Shown piece by piece: positions 12,828-23,639 of a stretch of DNA of 64,000 nucleotides. The stretch comes from Luidia sarsii. Taxonomy: Eukaryota; Echinodermata; Asteroidea; Paxillosida; Luidiidae. The stretch is taken from positions 21,009,624 to 21,073,623 of the forward strand of contig OX465101.1 of the NCBI GenBank assembly GCA_949987565.1, read 5' to 3'. Position 1 is the first letter of the stretch; each line of letters begins with the position of its first letter. The notes under the pieces are model-generated. The model ran no database searches and was not told the DNA's origin. It was given only the letters and a program-made list of their open reading frames with translations. Position numbers and translations under genes: made by a program.

Positions 12828-12909
12828 AACTACGAAAGACCATTAGTGCCAGTAAAATTATATATTTTGGCACATACTAATCCGTTGGTACGGATTACTA
12901 ATTCGTTTG
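12828..12909. mobile_element. isolated end fragment of the TACGGATTA-palindrome transposon
   Basis: TAGTGCCAGTAAAATTATAT, then ATTTTGGCACATACTAATCC, begins at 12844 and runs into GGTACGGATTACTAATTCG. The reverse complement of 49055-49093 carries the same block with a few substitutions. Both copies also share CTACGAAAGACCATTA just outside it (12828-12843 here), separated by a 13-base gap in the other copy. This is therefore a second, truncated copy of the end of the element annotated at 41784-49093. Confidence 0.7.
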
Positions 12910-13093
12910 CCGATTTCTGTTCTCGTTCAAGTCATGCTCCGGCCGATGGGGTTTATAGGTCCAATTTTTCCCCCGTATAATATTGACGTACGCGCTGTCT
13001 GATTTGGATTTCTCGATTTCCCCATCCCACTCACGCGCTTCGTCTCCAGTCAGGTTTTTTTGGGGGTCAGCCATTCTTATATTTTTTTAATAG

Positions 13094-16000
13094 CCCTACT
13101 GCCAGCGCGGACAGCCCTACCGCCGGCGCGGACAACCCTGCCGCCGGCGCGGACAACCCTACCGCCAGCGCGGACAGCCCAACCGCCAGCGCAGACAGTC
13201 CAGCCGCCAGCGCGGACAGCCCAAACGCCAGCGCGGACAGCCCAACCGCCAGCGCAGACAGTCCAACCGCCAGCGCGGACAGCCCTACTGCCAGCGCAGA
13301 CAGTCCAACCGCCAGCGCGGACAGCCCAACCGCCAGCGCAGACAGTCCAACCGCCAGCGCGGACAACCCTACTGCCGGCGCGGACAGCCCTACTGCCAGC
13401 GCAGACAGTCCAACCGCCAGCGCAGACAGTCCAACCGCCAGCGCAGACAGTCCAACCGCCAGCGCAGACAGCCCAACCGCCAGCGCAGACAGCCCTACTG
13501 CCGGCGCGGACAGCCCAACCGCCAGCGCAGACAGCCCTACTGCCGGCGCGGACAGTCCAACCGCCAGCGCAGACAGTCCAACCGCCAGCGCAGAGAGCCC
13601 AACCGCCAGCGCAGACAGTCCAACCGCCAGCGCAGACAGCCCAACCGCCAGCGCAGACAGCCCTACTGCCGGCGCGGACAGCCCAACCGCCAGCGCGGAC
13701 AACCCTACTGCCAGCGCGGACAACCCGTACTGCCAGCGCGGACAACCCTACCGCCAGCGCAGACAGCCCAACCGCCAGCGCAGACAGCCCTACTGCCAGC
13801 GCGGACAGCCCAACCGCCAGCGCAGACAGTCCAACCGTCAGCGCGGACAGCCCTACTGCCGGCGCGGACAGCCCAACCGCCAGCGCGGACAACCCTACTG
13901 CCAGCGCGGACAGCCCAACCGCCAGCGCAGACAGTCCAACCGTCAGCGCAGACAGCCCTACTGCCGGCGCGGACAGCCCAACCGCCAGCGCGGACAACCC
14001 TACTGCCAGCGCGGACAGCCCAACCGCCAGCGCAGACAGTCCAACCGTCAGCGCAGACAGCCCTACTGCCAGCGCGGACAGCCCAACCGCCAGCGCAGAC
14101 AGTCCAACCGTCAGCGCAGACAGCCCTACTGCCGGCGCGGACAGCCCAACCGCCAGCGCGGACAGCCCTACTGCCAGCGCGGACAACCCTACCGCCAGCG
14201 CGGACAACCCTACCGCCAGCGCGGACAGCCCGACCGCCAGCGCGGACAGCCCAACCGCCAGCGCAGACAGTCCAACCGCCAGCGCGGACAGCCCTACTGC
14301 CGGCGCGGACAACCCTACTGCCAGCGCGGACAGCCCTACTGCCGGCGCGGACAGCCCAACCGCCAGCGCGGACAGCCCTACCGCCAGCGCGGACAACCCT
14401 ACTGCCAGCGCGGACAACCCTACCGCCAGCGCGGACAACCCTGCCGCCTGCGCGGACAGCTCTACTGCCAGCGCGGACAACCCTACTGCCGGCGCGGACA
14501 ACCCTACTGCCGCCGCGGACAACCCTGCCGCCAGCGCGGACAGCCCTACTGCCAGCGCGGACAACCCTGCCGCCAGCGCAGACAGCCCCACTGCCAGCGC
14601 GGACAACCCTACTGCTAGCGCGGACAACCCGTACTGCCAGCGCGGACAACCCTACTGCCAGCGCGGACAACCCTACCGCCAGCGCGGACAGCCCTACTGC
14701 CAGCGCGGACAACCCTGCCGCCAGCGCGGACAGCCCCACTGCCAGCGCGGACAACCCTACTGCTAGCGCGGACAACCCGTACTGCCAGCGCGGACAACCC
14801 TACTGCCAGCGCGGACAACCCTACCGCCAGCGCGGACAGCCCTGCCGCCAGCGCGGACAGCCCTACTGCCAGCGCGGACAACCCTGCCGCCAGCGCGGAC
14901 AACCCTGCCGCCAGCGCGGACAGCCCTACTGCCAGCGCGGACAACCCTACCGCCAGCGCGGACAACCCTGCCGCCAGCGCGGACAGCCCTACTGCTAGCG
15001 CGGACAACCCTGCCGCCAGCGCGGACAACCCTACCGCCAGCGCGGACAGCCCTACTGCCAGCGCGGACAACCCTACTGCCAGCGCGGAGAACCCTACTGC
15101 CAGCGCGGACAGCTCTACTGCCAGCGCGGACAACCCTACTGCCGGCGCGGACAACCCTACTGCCGGCGCGGACAACCCTGCCGCCAGCGCGGACAGCTCT
15201 ACTGCCAGCGCGGACAACCCTACTGCCGGCGCGGACAACCCTACTGCCGCCGCGGACAACCCTACTGCCGGCGCGGACAACCCTACTGCCGGCGCGGACA
15301 ACCCTGCCGCTAGCGCGGACAGCCCTACTGCCAGCGCGGACAACCCTGCCGCCAGCGCGGACAGCCCCACTGCCAGCGCGGACAACCCTACTGCTAGCGC
15401 GGACAACCCGTACTGCCAGCGCGGACAACCCTACTGCCAGCGCGGACAACCCTACCGCCAGCGCGGACAGCCCAACCGCCAGCGCGGACAGCCCTACTGC
15501 CAGCGCGGACAGCCCTACTGCCAGCGCGGACAACCCTACTGCCAGCGCGGACAGCCCTACTGCCAGCGCGGACAGCCCTACCGCCAGCGCGGACAACCCT
15601 ACTGCCAGCGCGGACAACCCTGCCGCCAGCGCGGACAGCTCTACTGCCAGCGCGGACAACCCTACTGCCGGCGCGGACAACCCTACTGTCGGCGCGGACA
15701 ACCCTGCCGCCAGCGCGGATAGCCCTACTGCCAGCGCGGACAACCCTGCCGCCAGCGCGGACAACCCTACTGCCAGCGCGGACAACCCTACTGCCGGCGC
15801 GGACAACCCTGCCGCCAGCGCGGACAGCCCTACTGCCAGCGCGGACAACCCTGCCGCCAGCGCGGACAGCCCTACTGCTAGCGCGGACAACCCTGCCGCC
15901 AGCGCGGACAACCCTACCGCCAGCGCGGACAACCCTACCGCCAGCGCGGACAACCCTGCCGCCAGCGCGGACAACCCAACCGCCAGCGCGGACAACCCTG

Positions 16001-17998
16001 CCGCCAGCGCGGACAGCCCTACTGCTAGCGCGGACAACCCTGCCGCCAGCGCGGACAACCCTACCGCCAGCGCGGACAACCCTACCGCCAGCGCGGACAA
16101 CCCTGCCGCCAGCGCGGACAGCCCAACCGCCAGCGCGGACAACCCTGCCGCCAGCGCGGACAGCCCAACCGCCAGCGCGGACAGCCCAACCGCCAGCGCG
16201 GACAACCCTGCCGCCAGCGCGGACAGCCCAACCGCCAGCGCGGACAACCCTGCCGCCAGCGCGGACAGCCCAACCGCCAGCGCGGACAGCCCAACCGCCA
16301 GCGCGGACAACCCTGCCGCCAGCGCGGACAGCCCAACCTCCAGCGCGGACAGCCCTACTGCCAGCGCGGACAACCCTACCGCCAGCGCGGACAGCTCTAC
16401 TGCCAGCGCGGACAACCCTACTGCCGGCGCGGACAACCCTACTGCCGGCGCGGACAACCCTGCCGCCAGCGCGGACAGCCCTACTGCCAGCGCGGACAAC
16501 CCTACTGCCAGCGCGGACAACCCTACCGCCAGCGCGGACAGCCCAACCGCAAGCGCGGACAGCCCTACTGCCAGCGCGGACAGCCCTACTGCCAGCGCGG
16601 ACAACCCTACTGCCAGCGCGGACAGCCCAACCGCAAGCGCGGACAGCCCTACTGCCAGCGCGGACAGCCCTACTGCCAGCGCGGACAACCCTACTGCCAG
16701 CGCGGACAGCCCAACCGCAAGCGCGGACAGCCCTACTGCCAGCGCGGACAGCCCTACTGCCAGCGCGGACAACCCTACTGCCAGCGCGGACAGCCCTACT
16801 GCCAGCGCGGACAGCCCTACCGCCAGCGCGGACAACCCTACTGCCAGCGCGGACAACCCTGCCGCCAGCGCGGACAGCTCTACTGCCAGCGCGGACAACC
16901 CTACTGCCGGCGCGGACAACCCTACTGTCGGCGCGGACAACCCTGCCGCCAGCGCGGATAGCCCTACCGCCAGCGCGGACAACCCTACTGCCGGCGCGGA
17001 CAACCCTACTGCCAGCGCGGACAACCCTGCCGCCAGCGCGGACAACCCTACTGCCAGCGCGGACAACCCTACTGCCGGCGCGGACAACCCTGCCGCCAGC
17101 GCGGACAGCCCTACTGCCAGCGCGGACAACCCTGCCGCCAGCGCGGACAGCCCTACTGCTAGCGCGGACAACCCTGCCGCCAGCGCGGACAACCCTACCG
17201 CCAGCGCGGACAACCCTACCGCCAGCGCGGACAACCCTGCCGCCAGCGCGGACAACCCAACCGCCAGCGCGGACAACCCTGCCGCCAGCGCGGACAGCCC
17301 AACCTCCAGCGCGGACAGCCCTACTGCCAGCGCGGACAGCCCTACTGCCAGCGCGGACAACCCGTACTGCCAGCGCGGACAACCCTGCCGCCAGCGCGGA
17401 CAGCTCTACTGCCAGCGCGGACAACCCTACTGCCGGCGCGGACAACCCTACTGCCGGCGCGGACAACCCTGCCGCCAGCGCGGACAGCCCTACTGCCAGC
17501 GCGGACAACCCTGCCGCCAGCGCGGACAACCCTACTGCCAGCGCGGACAACCCTGCCGCCAGCGCGGACAGCCCCACTGCCAGCGCGGACAACCCTACTG
17601 CTAGCGCGGACAACCCGTACTGCCAGCGCGGACAACCCTACTGCCAGCGCGGACAACCCTACCGCCAGCGCGGACAGCCCTGCCGCCAGCGCGGACAGCC
17701 CTACTGCCAGCGCGGACAACCCTGCCGCCAGCGCGGACAGCCCTACTGCTAGCGCGGACAACCCTGCCGCCAGCGCGGACAACCCTGCCGCCAGCGCGGA
17801 CAACCCTGCCGCCAGCGCGGACAACCCTACTGCCAGCGCGGACAACCTGCCGCCTGCGCGGACAGCTCTACTGCCGGCGCGGACAACCCTACTGCCGGCG
17901 CGGACAACCCTGCCGCCAGCGCGGATAGCCCTACTGCCAGCGCGGACAACGCTGTCCGCGCTGGCGGTGGGGCTGTCCGCGCTGGCGGTAGGGTTGTC
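13094..17998. repeat. 21-bp minisatellite array, about 4.9 kb, with inverted terminal units
   Basis: About 230 copies of a 21-bp unit, GCCAGCGCGGACAGCCCTACT, with frequent AAC/AGC, ACT/ACC/GCC and CAG/CGG variants. Because 21 is a multiple of three, long frames run on both strands (Ala-Ser-Ala-Asp-Ser-Pro-Thr on plus; Ser-Ala-Leu-Ala-Val-Gly-Leu on minus). They have no supporting gene structure. Near 17950 the orientation flips and the last two units read GCTGTCCGCGCTGGCGGT, giving a head-to-head inverted junction. Confidence 0.96.
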
Positions 17999-18024
17999 CA
18001 ATCTGCTCAAACCGTCTATCAGAC

Positions 18025-18335
18025 TGCCCGGGCAAATTTTGCCGGTCTCCTTTCCTGTCGCCGCTGCAACTCGATCTTTTCAAAGTTTTCTGCTTGCAGG
18101 GCAGCTTGGATTACCTCGTCGAAGTTATTTGGACGCGCTCGCCACACACTTTCTCGGATTGCCTGACTCTCGATGGCGTCCAGGAAATGGTTTCTTGCTA
18201 GTCGGTCGCGACCCAGCCCAGATAATTCAGGGTAGGCTTTCACGACAAGCTCGTGGATGGCTTGCCCCAGTTCCTTCAACGACTCCTTGGGACCCTGCTG
18301 GCGATGCCTAAGATGGAGGGACAGTTGGCGGCGGA
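18025..18335 (-). pseudogene. Gag fragment of a Gypsy-type LTR retrotransposon
   Basis: On the minus strand the frame reads KESLKELGQAIHELVVKAYP, then LARNHFLDAIESQAIRESVW and FDEVIQAALQAENFEKIELQ. This pattern (xxLGxxIxxLVxKAYP ... FLDAI ... IR..V ... A.Q.AE.FE) is typical of the capsid-like Gag region of metazoan Gypsy elements. No nucleocapsid knuckle or pol follows, since the 21-bp minisatellite starts immediately downstream. Upstream it is fused in the same frame region to LINE reverse transcriptase sequence. It is a short fragment and not a functional gene. Confidence 0.65.
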
Positions 18336-18339
18336 CGCA

Positions 18340-19880
18340 GGTGCAGGCTGGAACAGGACCTCGCAGTCTTGCCAAGGCTGATGGTGAGTCCGAAGAGGTG
18401 GGAGGATTCTGCAAACTTGTTGACGATGTCTTCGAGGTCGGACTCCTTGTGGGCCATGAGGGCACAGTCTTCAGCAAACAGCGCCTCCAAGACGATCCAC
18501 GGTCTTTGTCTTGGCCGACAGTCACCACAGGTCGAATAGAGAGCCGTCCAGTAACGCAGGTACACTCCAAACTTAAGGTCCCTGACGACATGGTTGAGCA
18601 CACAGGTGAAGAACAGATTGAAGAGGACAGGAGCTAGCACAAATCCTTGTTTCACGCCCTTGGTGATGCTGAATGGCTCCGATGCCACACCGCCCAAGAG
18701 CACTTACCCGGTCATGTCGTCATGGAACAACCGTATCAGGTTTACGAACTTCATCGGGCATCCAAACGACAGGATCAACCAAAGGGCTTGCCTGTTGACC
18801 GTGTCAAAGGCTTTCGTCAGGTCTATGAAGACGGCGAAGAGGTCCATGTTCTGCTCAATGCACTTCTCCTGCACCTGGCGTACAGAGAAGGTCATGTCGA
18901 TCGAGCTGCGGTTTGGGCGAAACCTCCGAAATGCTGGCGACGGGGCGGTTGAGGATAATCCGAGCCAGGACCTTCCCAGCAATTGACAGGAGGGAGATGC
19001 CCCGATAGTTGCAGCAGTCAGTCTTGCTTCCTTTGTTCTTATAGAGGAGAGATGACTGTGGCATCTCTGAAGTCTTTGGGCACATCTTCCTCTTCCCATA
19101 TATTGTTGAGAAGTGCGTGGAAGGCTTCAAGGGCAACCGGTCCAGATGACTTGAAGATCTCAGCCGGAATCCCGTCCATCCCTGGGGCTTTTCCCGAGCT
19201 GGTCTGGTTGATCACCTTCAAGACTTCACCCAACGTCGGGGGGAGGTCGAGGCTGCTGACCACGGGTTTCTGTAGGAGGAGGAGGAGGGCCTATTGAGCA
19301 GGTTGCTGGAATGCTCTCTCTTCACCTCGAGTTGATGCTTCACCAGAGCCGAGCTGTCGGCTGACAGGAATGGTGCAGTGCGGGGCTTGGCAGGTCCGTA
19401 GATTTCCATGATGGCGCTAAAGAACATTTTGGAGTTCTTCGTGTCTATACGTATCTCTCAACTTCCTCAGCCCTTTTCACCCACCAGTCATCCCGCATTC
19501 TGCGCAGCGCTGCTTGGGTTCGCCTTTGGAGAAGTTTGAAAAGATCACGCTTCGAAGTGGAGGAGTTGTCATTCTGGCATTCGAGGAAGGCCTTTTTTCT
19601 TGCTCTCCAAGAGTTGTTTGATACGCTCATCATTCTCATCGAACCAGTCCTGGTGGATTATTTTCCTTGAGCCGATTGTTGTCTTTGCTGACTCCGTCAC
19701 CAGCGTATTGAACTGGTTCCATGCATGTACTGTTGAGATGACCGGGCGGTCAGTGGTCCATGGACAGTCAGCCTGCCGTCCAGATCTTCTGCGAACGCAT
19801 CACGAAACTGCGAGACTTGCGATGTCGAAAGCTGGCCTACATGTAAGCCAACCCCTTACTAAGTTACCCTAGCAGTCAAT
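18340..19880 (-). pseudogene. non-LTR retrotransposon reverse transcriptase, broken
   Basis: Minus-strand RT of an APE-type LINE, spread over several frames. From the N-terminal side the recognisable pieces are: a linker with EIYGPAKPRTAPFLSADSSA (near 19400); [16 protein letters not shown] (near 19190); [20 protein letters not shown] and [12 protein letters not shown] (19040-18960); FAVFIDLTKAFDTVNRQALW (near 18800); GVKQGFVLAPVLFNLFF (near 18630); and the active-site block as LFAEDCALMAH (near 18470). Frames change at least at about 19260, 18940 and 18700. The catalytic FADD motif reads FAED. The RT is cut off near 18345 where a Gag fragment begins. The style of RT resembles the widespread RTE/BovB-like 'craniofacial development protein 2-like' LINEs, but the clade is uncertain. 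Confidence 0.85.
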
Positions 19881-19884
19881 AAAT

Positions 19885-20520
19885 CACCATGATTCAGTTC
19901 ACTAATCTTTTGATAACTAAAGTCTTCTTATTTATTTTAAATAACAACAACAGCAACCAGAATGAGTTTAACTGCAGTACGATCGTACTGCTACTAGGCC
20001 TTAATAACAAAAGAAAGAGAGATCTGTGAAAAATTTGTGCACTCGCGAAATTCGTACGCGGTACCGATATTTGGCTTGGGCTCCTCGTCCCTGGATACTC
20101 CAGTCTCCAATCTGATGCTTGCTCCCACGGAGACAGCGACGGGAAATCCCAAGTCCCGAGAGTGATTGAGGCCAGTGAGGGGAGGTCCAAATCACAGTTG
20201 CGCTGAGCAGTGCTGAGAGTCCCAATCACCCACAAGTTGAGTCTATCATTTGCCAATTGATGGTCAATCTTTGAAGCAGTTCCATTCTCTCGAGATTAAA
20301 CTAAGAGCTGTTCCAGTTATCTGAGGAACGGAGAGCCAACTCTCCTGGTCCTGATGATAAACTGAGAGCCAACGATACTCAAAACCTTATTAATCTGATG
20401 ATCTGCTGAAATTGAGCAATTATGGATTTATAACAGAAATAATATCAAATGTCTTGAAGAATCATGACCACTGATTACTCCAAAACATGGCTGACGGCTT
20501 TCACATGGCCCTAATTAACT
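19885..20520. other. non-LINE insert between the endonuclease and RT parts of the LINE
   Basis: The endonuclease part ends near 20530 and the RT linker resumes near 19880. Between them lie about 640 bases that do not translate as LINE protein on the minus strand. I see no terminal repeats or genes in it. It may be an insertion or the result of rearrangement. Confidence 0.5.
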
Positions 20521-20524
20521 GTCA

Positions 20525-21370
20525 CCGAATGAGGGCACTAAACACATCTGGGACAGGGGCTACATACAGGTGTTCGGAGTCTTGCGATGTGTCGGGCTGA
20601 TGTGCAGTGCTGTGATCGGTCCAACACTCTGCACCACGCATCGCCCGGGTCACTCTGACATTGCGGATGTCCCGTCTGCAGCAGATCGCAAAGTCAATCA
20701 GGTGCCACTGCTTGGATCTGGGGAGCATCCAGGTTGTCTTGAACTTGGCAGCCTGGCGGAACAGTTTATTGGTGATGGTGAGGTCGTTCTCGGCACAGAA
20801 ACTCAACAGCATCAGGAGGCCGTTAGAGTTCAGCTTTCCTGTGCCGTGAGGTCTTAGCGCACCTTTTCAGTTACTGTTGTCAGCCCCAACTCTTGCGTTG
20901 AAGTCCCCCAGTAGGATGAGTTTGTCGCTTGAGGGGACGTCTTTCATGAGCGTGCTGAGTTCCTCGTAGAAGACATCTTTTGCTTCATTGCTGCTGGTGA
21001 GAGTGGGGGTGTTTGCACTGATGACTGTGGTGTGCTGCGAGGAGTCGAGGGGGAAGTGGAGTTTCATTAGCCGTTCACTCATTGATGATGGGAGGTCTGA
21101 TATCTGCTTACAAAGCGAGGTCTTGATGGCCAGGCCTACTCCGTGGATTTTGTCCTCATATTTTGCCTTGCCCCTCCAGAAATAGGTGTAATTACCTCCT
21201 TTCGGTTCTGCTAGTGATCCCTCTTCAGCGAGTCTCGTCTATCTGAGGGCTGCGATATCAATCCGGTAGCGAGCCAGTTCCCTTGCGATGAGGGCAGTTC
21301 TTCTCTCGGGCCTCCAGGAGGCGTCTCTAAATATGAGTGTCCACACATTCCATGCGCCAAGTATCATTTT
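20525..21370 (-). pseudogene. LINE apurinic-type endonuclease domain, frameshifted
   Basis: Minus strand, same LINE as the RT at 18340-19880. Ordered pieces are: an N-terminal LGAWNVWTLIF followed by RPERRTALIARELARYRIDIAALR (near 21350-21240; a stop replaces the expected catalytic Glu after ALR); GVGLAIKTSLCKQISDLPSS; MSERLMKLHFPLDSSQ; the catalytic LILLGDFNARVGADNSN (near 20890); then LLSFCAENDLTITNKLF, WHLIDFAICCRRDIRNVRVT and GAECWTDHS (20810-20590). These are the EEP/APE endonuclease blocks (WNV, ALxETR, GDFNA, WTDH). Several stops and frame changes make it inactive. About 500 bases upstream (21371-21860) probably belong to the same element's 5' region. Confidence 0.82.
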
Positions 21371-21861
21371 TTTCATTCTTGTATTTTGATTTCTACCGCT
21401 TGAAAGGGTAAAACCGCCAGCAGCGTTAGACTGGCCGGTTTTTGTGTAGGACGAGCATTTCTTTAGGGCTCATTTCATCGCCCCTCCTCTCATACGAGGG
21501 TGAGCAGTGCTACCCTGAAAAGGGCTGCTCAGGCGCCCGGTGGAACACCTGATCTCCTCTGTCATCCCAGGGTCAGAATGATGGAGAACGACTTTGTCTA
21601 CGTGCGGGTTTGAGGCTGGCAACTCCCATGAGTGGTTACCTCCACCTGTTACGTCGCCCCTCGTCCATCGCCGCAGGGCTTTAGGAGTGCACGCTGAAGA
21701 AACCTGTGCGGGAAAGGTTGGGGAGTGGGAGGGACAATAACAGTGACGATTCCACTCTCTCTGCCGCAGAAGCCAGGATCCGGTGGTACGGGGAACCGTC
21801 GCGACCAGGGACCTCGAGGTCCCTGGTCCCTGGTTGCAGTGGATGGCAACAACTTAAAATA

Positions 21862-21905
21862 TTATGGGCGGTCATTGGGGCAAAAAAGACTACCGCCAAG
21901 GCTGT
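21862..21905 (-). repeat. end fragment of dispersed element Y (reverse orientation)
   Basis: Read on the minus strand, this is GGCGGTAGTCTTTTTTGCC then CCAATGACCGCCCAT. It matches the 3' ends of the element copies at 23054-23632 and 34438-34880 (GACGGTTGTCTTTTTTGCC then CCAATGGCCGCCCAT). Confidence 0.55.
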
Positions 21906-22675
21906 CAGATAATAATTGTCAGATATTGATTTCTTTCAATTAGCAATGTTATCAAGACAGAGAATTATAGAATGATTAAAACATTTTTGAAAAAAGGAGA
22001 ATCCTCTAGATCTGACGGTAATCTGCTTTCATTGCTTCCTATTTTTTTTCCACACGTGTCTTGATCCGAAAACCATTTCCTCGATTCACAGTCTTCTCGG
22101 TTACGGTGTTGAAACCATTGCGGTGTTGTGAAATTCAGAACGTGTTCAGAGCGGCTCCGAAAAAACCCTGTTTTCAGGTCCAGCAAACGGCCACTCCGCG
22201 ATGTACGTGTAGGTCTAGCTTCATGATGCTGTACATCTGCTCCGCCGCACATACAAATGTCATGAGTCGCGCGGAGACCACCAAGACCGCTCTATATTGC
22301 TAAGCCTGAACCTCGGCAATGGAAAGTAAATAGTGTAGTGTAGCCCAGTTAGAAATGTAGGCGAAACATCTAAAACCCCACAAAATAATATGTCATAAAC
22401 TCCCCCGGGTAATTTGACCAAGTGCAACACACAAGAAAGTCCATTGAAAACTTACTGCACTGTATAAAGAACATTTTGACTAGCAAGTAGAAAGTCCGAC
22501 TATATATAGTAGGTTTGACTAGAAAGTTTGACTTGAAGTTTTTAATACACTTTGCTCAACTTCAGCTGATATTTCACAGCTATCCTTAGGCTATATATTA
22601 GCCTATAATTGTAAAAGTACGGCGAGCTTGACATCCCTCTATAGCTGACGTTCCAGCTGTACAGTACATTATACC
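21906..22675. other. no recognisable gene
   Basis: AT-rich stretch with only short unrelated frames. No motif seen. Confidence 0.5.
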
Positions 22676-22679
22676 ATGT

Positions 22680-23045
22680 TTATACTGTACATTTTTTACT
22701 CAGTGTACATGTACATGTACATGTACATGTACAGTACTGCTAGAACAGTATGTATATGTATATGTGTAATTTATGTACATGTACATGTACATGTACATGT
22801 ACAGTACATTGTAATACAGTGTATATTATTATGTACAGAATAGGCCTACAGTACTGTACATGTGTACACGTAAAATGTATATGTACATGTATACAATACA
22901 TGTACATGTACATGTATATCATAATAATTATGTACATATATTGTACATGCCTGTACATGTACACTGTACATGTAGATTGTGTGTACGTACTCGTGATACT
23001 CTACATGTACATGTACATGTACATGTACAATGTACATGTACTGTA
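22680..23045. repeat. GTACAT / ACATGT palindromic simple repeat block
   Basis: Dense runs of TGTACATGTACATGTAC with interruptions. Similar blocks occur at 30957-31060, 33290-33355 and 34134-34370. The word is self-complementary, so open frames of Tyr-Met-Tyr-Met and Val-His-Val-His type appear on both strands. They are not genes. Confidence 0.9.
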
Positions 23046-23053
23046 CGTGGGCG

Positions 23054-23632
23054 TACTTTCTTGTGACCTTATGACCCGTCCGAGGAGCGTAGACCCTCAT
23101 GAATATTAATTAAGGTTGCAATAGTACACAGCGCCCTCTGTCTTTATTTGGGGAGAGTCTTTCATTTTGGCGTCGTCTTTCCGGCGTCGCGAGTCGTCTT
23201 TCATTTTGGCGCGCTGTCTTTAAACAATTTTGCCTCGTCGTGGACAGCGTCCTCTATCTTTATTTGGGGAGAGTCTTTTATTTGGCCGTTGTCTCTTATT
23301 TTGCCGTACGGTCTTTTATTTTGCCATTGTCTTTTATTTTGCCGTTGTCTTTTATTTTGCCATTGTCTTTTATTTGGCCGTTGTCTTTTATTTGGCCGTT
23401 GTCTTTTATTTGGCCGTTGTCTTTTATTTGGCCGTTGTCTTTTATTTGGCCGTTATCTTTTATTTGGCCGTTGTCTTTTATTTGGCCGTTGTCTTTTATT
23501 TGGCCGGTGTCTTTTATTTGATTGTTGTCTTTTATTTTGCCGTTGTCCTTTTACTTTCTGGCGTTGTCCTTTAATTCGACGGTTAAGCTTTAATTTGACG
23601 GTTGTCTTTTTTGCCCCAATGGCCGCCCATAT
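23054..23632 (+). repeat. dispersed element Y, copy 1, with an 18-bp internal tandem repeat
   Basis: It starts with GTGACCTTATGACCCGTCCG, then GCGTAGACCCTCATGAATAT and CAGCGCCCTCTGTCTTTATT. It ends with GTCTTTTTTGCCCCAATGG then CCGCCCATA. The middle (about 23270-23560) is an 18-bp tandem repeat, GTCTTTTATTTGGCCGTT, whose length divisible by three gives a spurious Phe-Tyr-Leu-Ala-Val-Val frame. A second copy with the same ends and fewer internal units lies at 34438-34880. The class of element is unknown. Confidence 0.75.
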
Positions 23633-23639
23633 TTATGGA

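Noticed and set aside
13060..17613. Long Ala/Ser/Pro repeat proteins on both strands (up to 865 aa)
   Set aside because: Same cause: a 21-bp unit. Several overlapping frames are open at once and none has gene structure.
22740..23109. Tyr/Met/His-rich small proteins in GTACAT blocks, also at 34134-34487
   Set aside because: Self-complementary simple repeat gives mirror frames on both strands.
23148..23574. Membrane-like proteins rich in FYLAVV / LSFIWP
   Set aside because: Translation of an 18-bp tandem repeat inside element Y. Hydrophobicity comes from TTT/TTA words.
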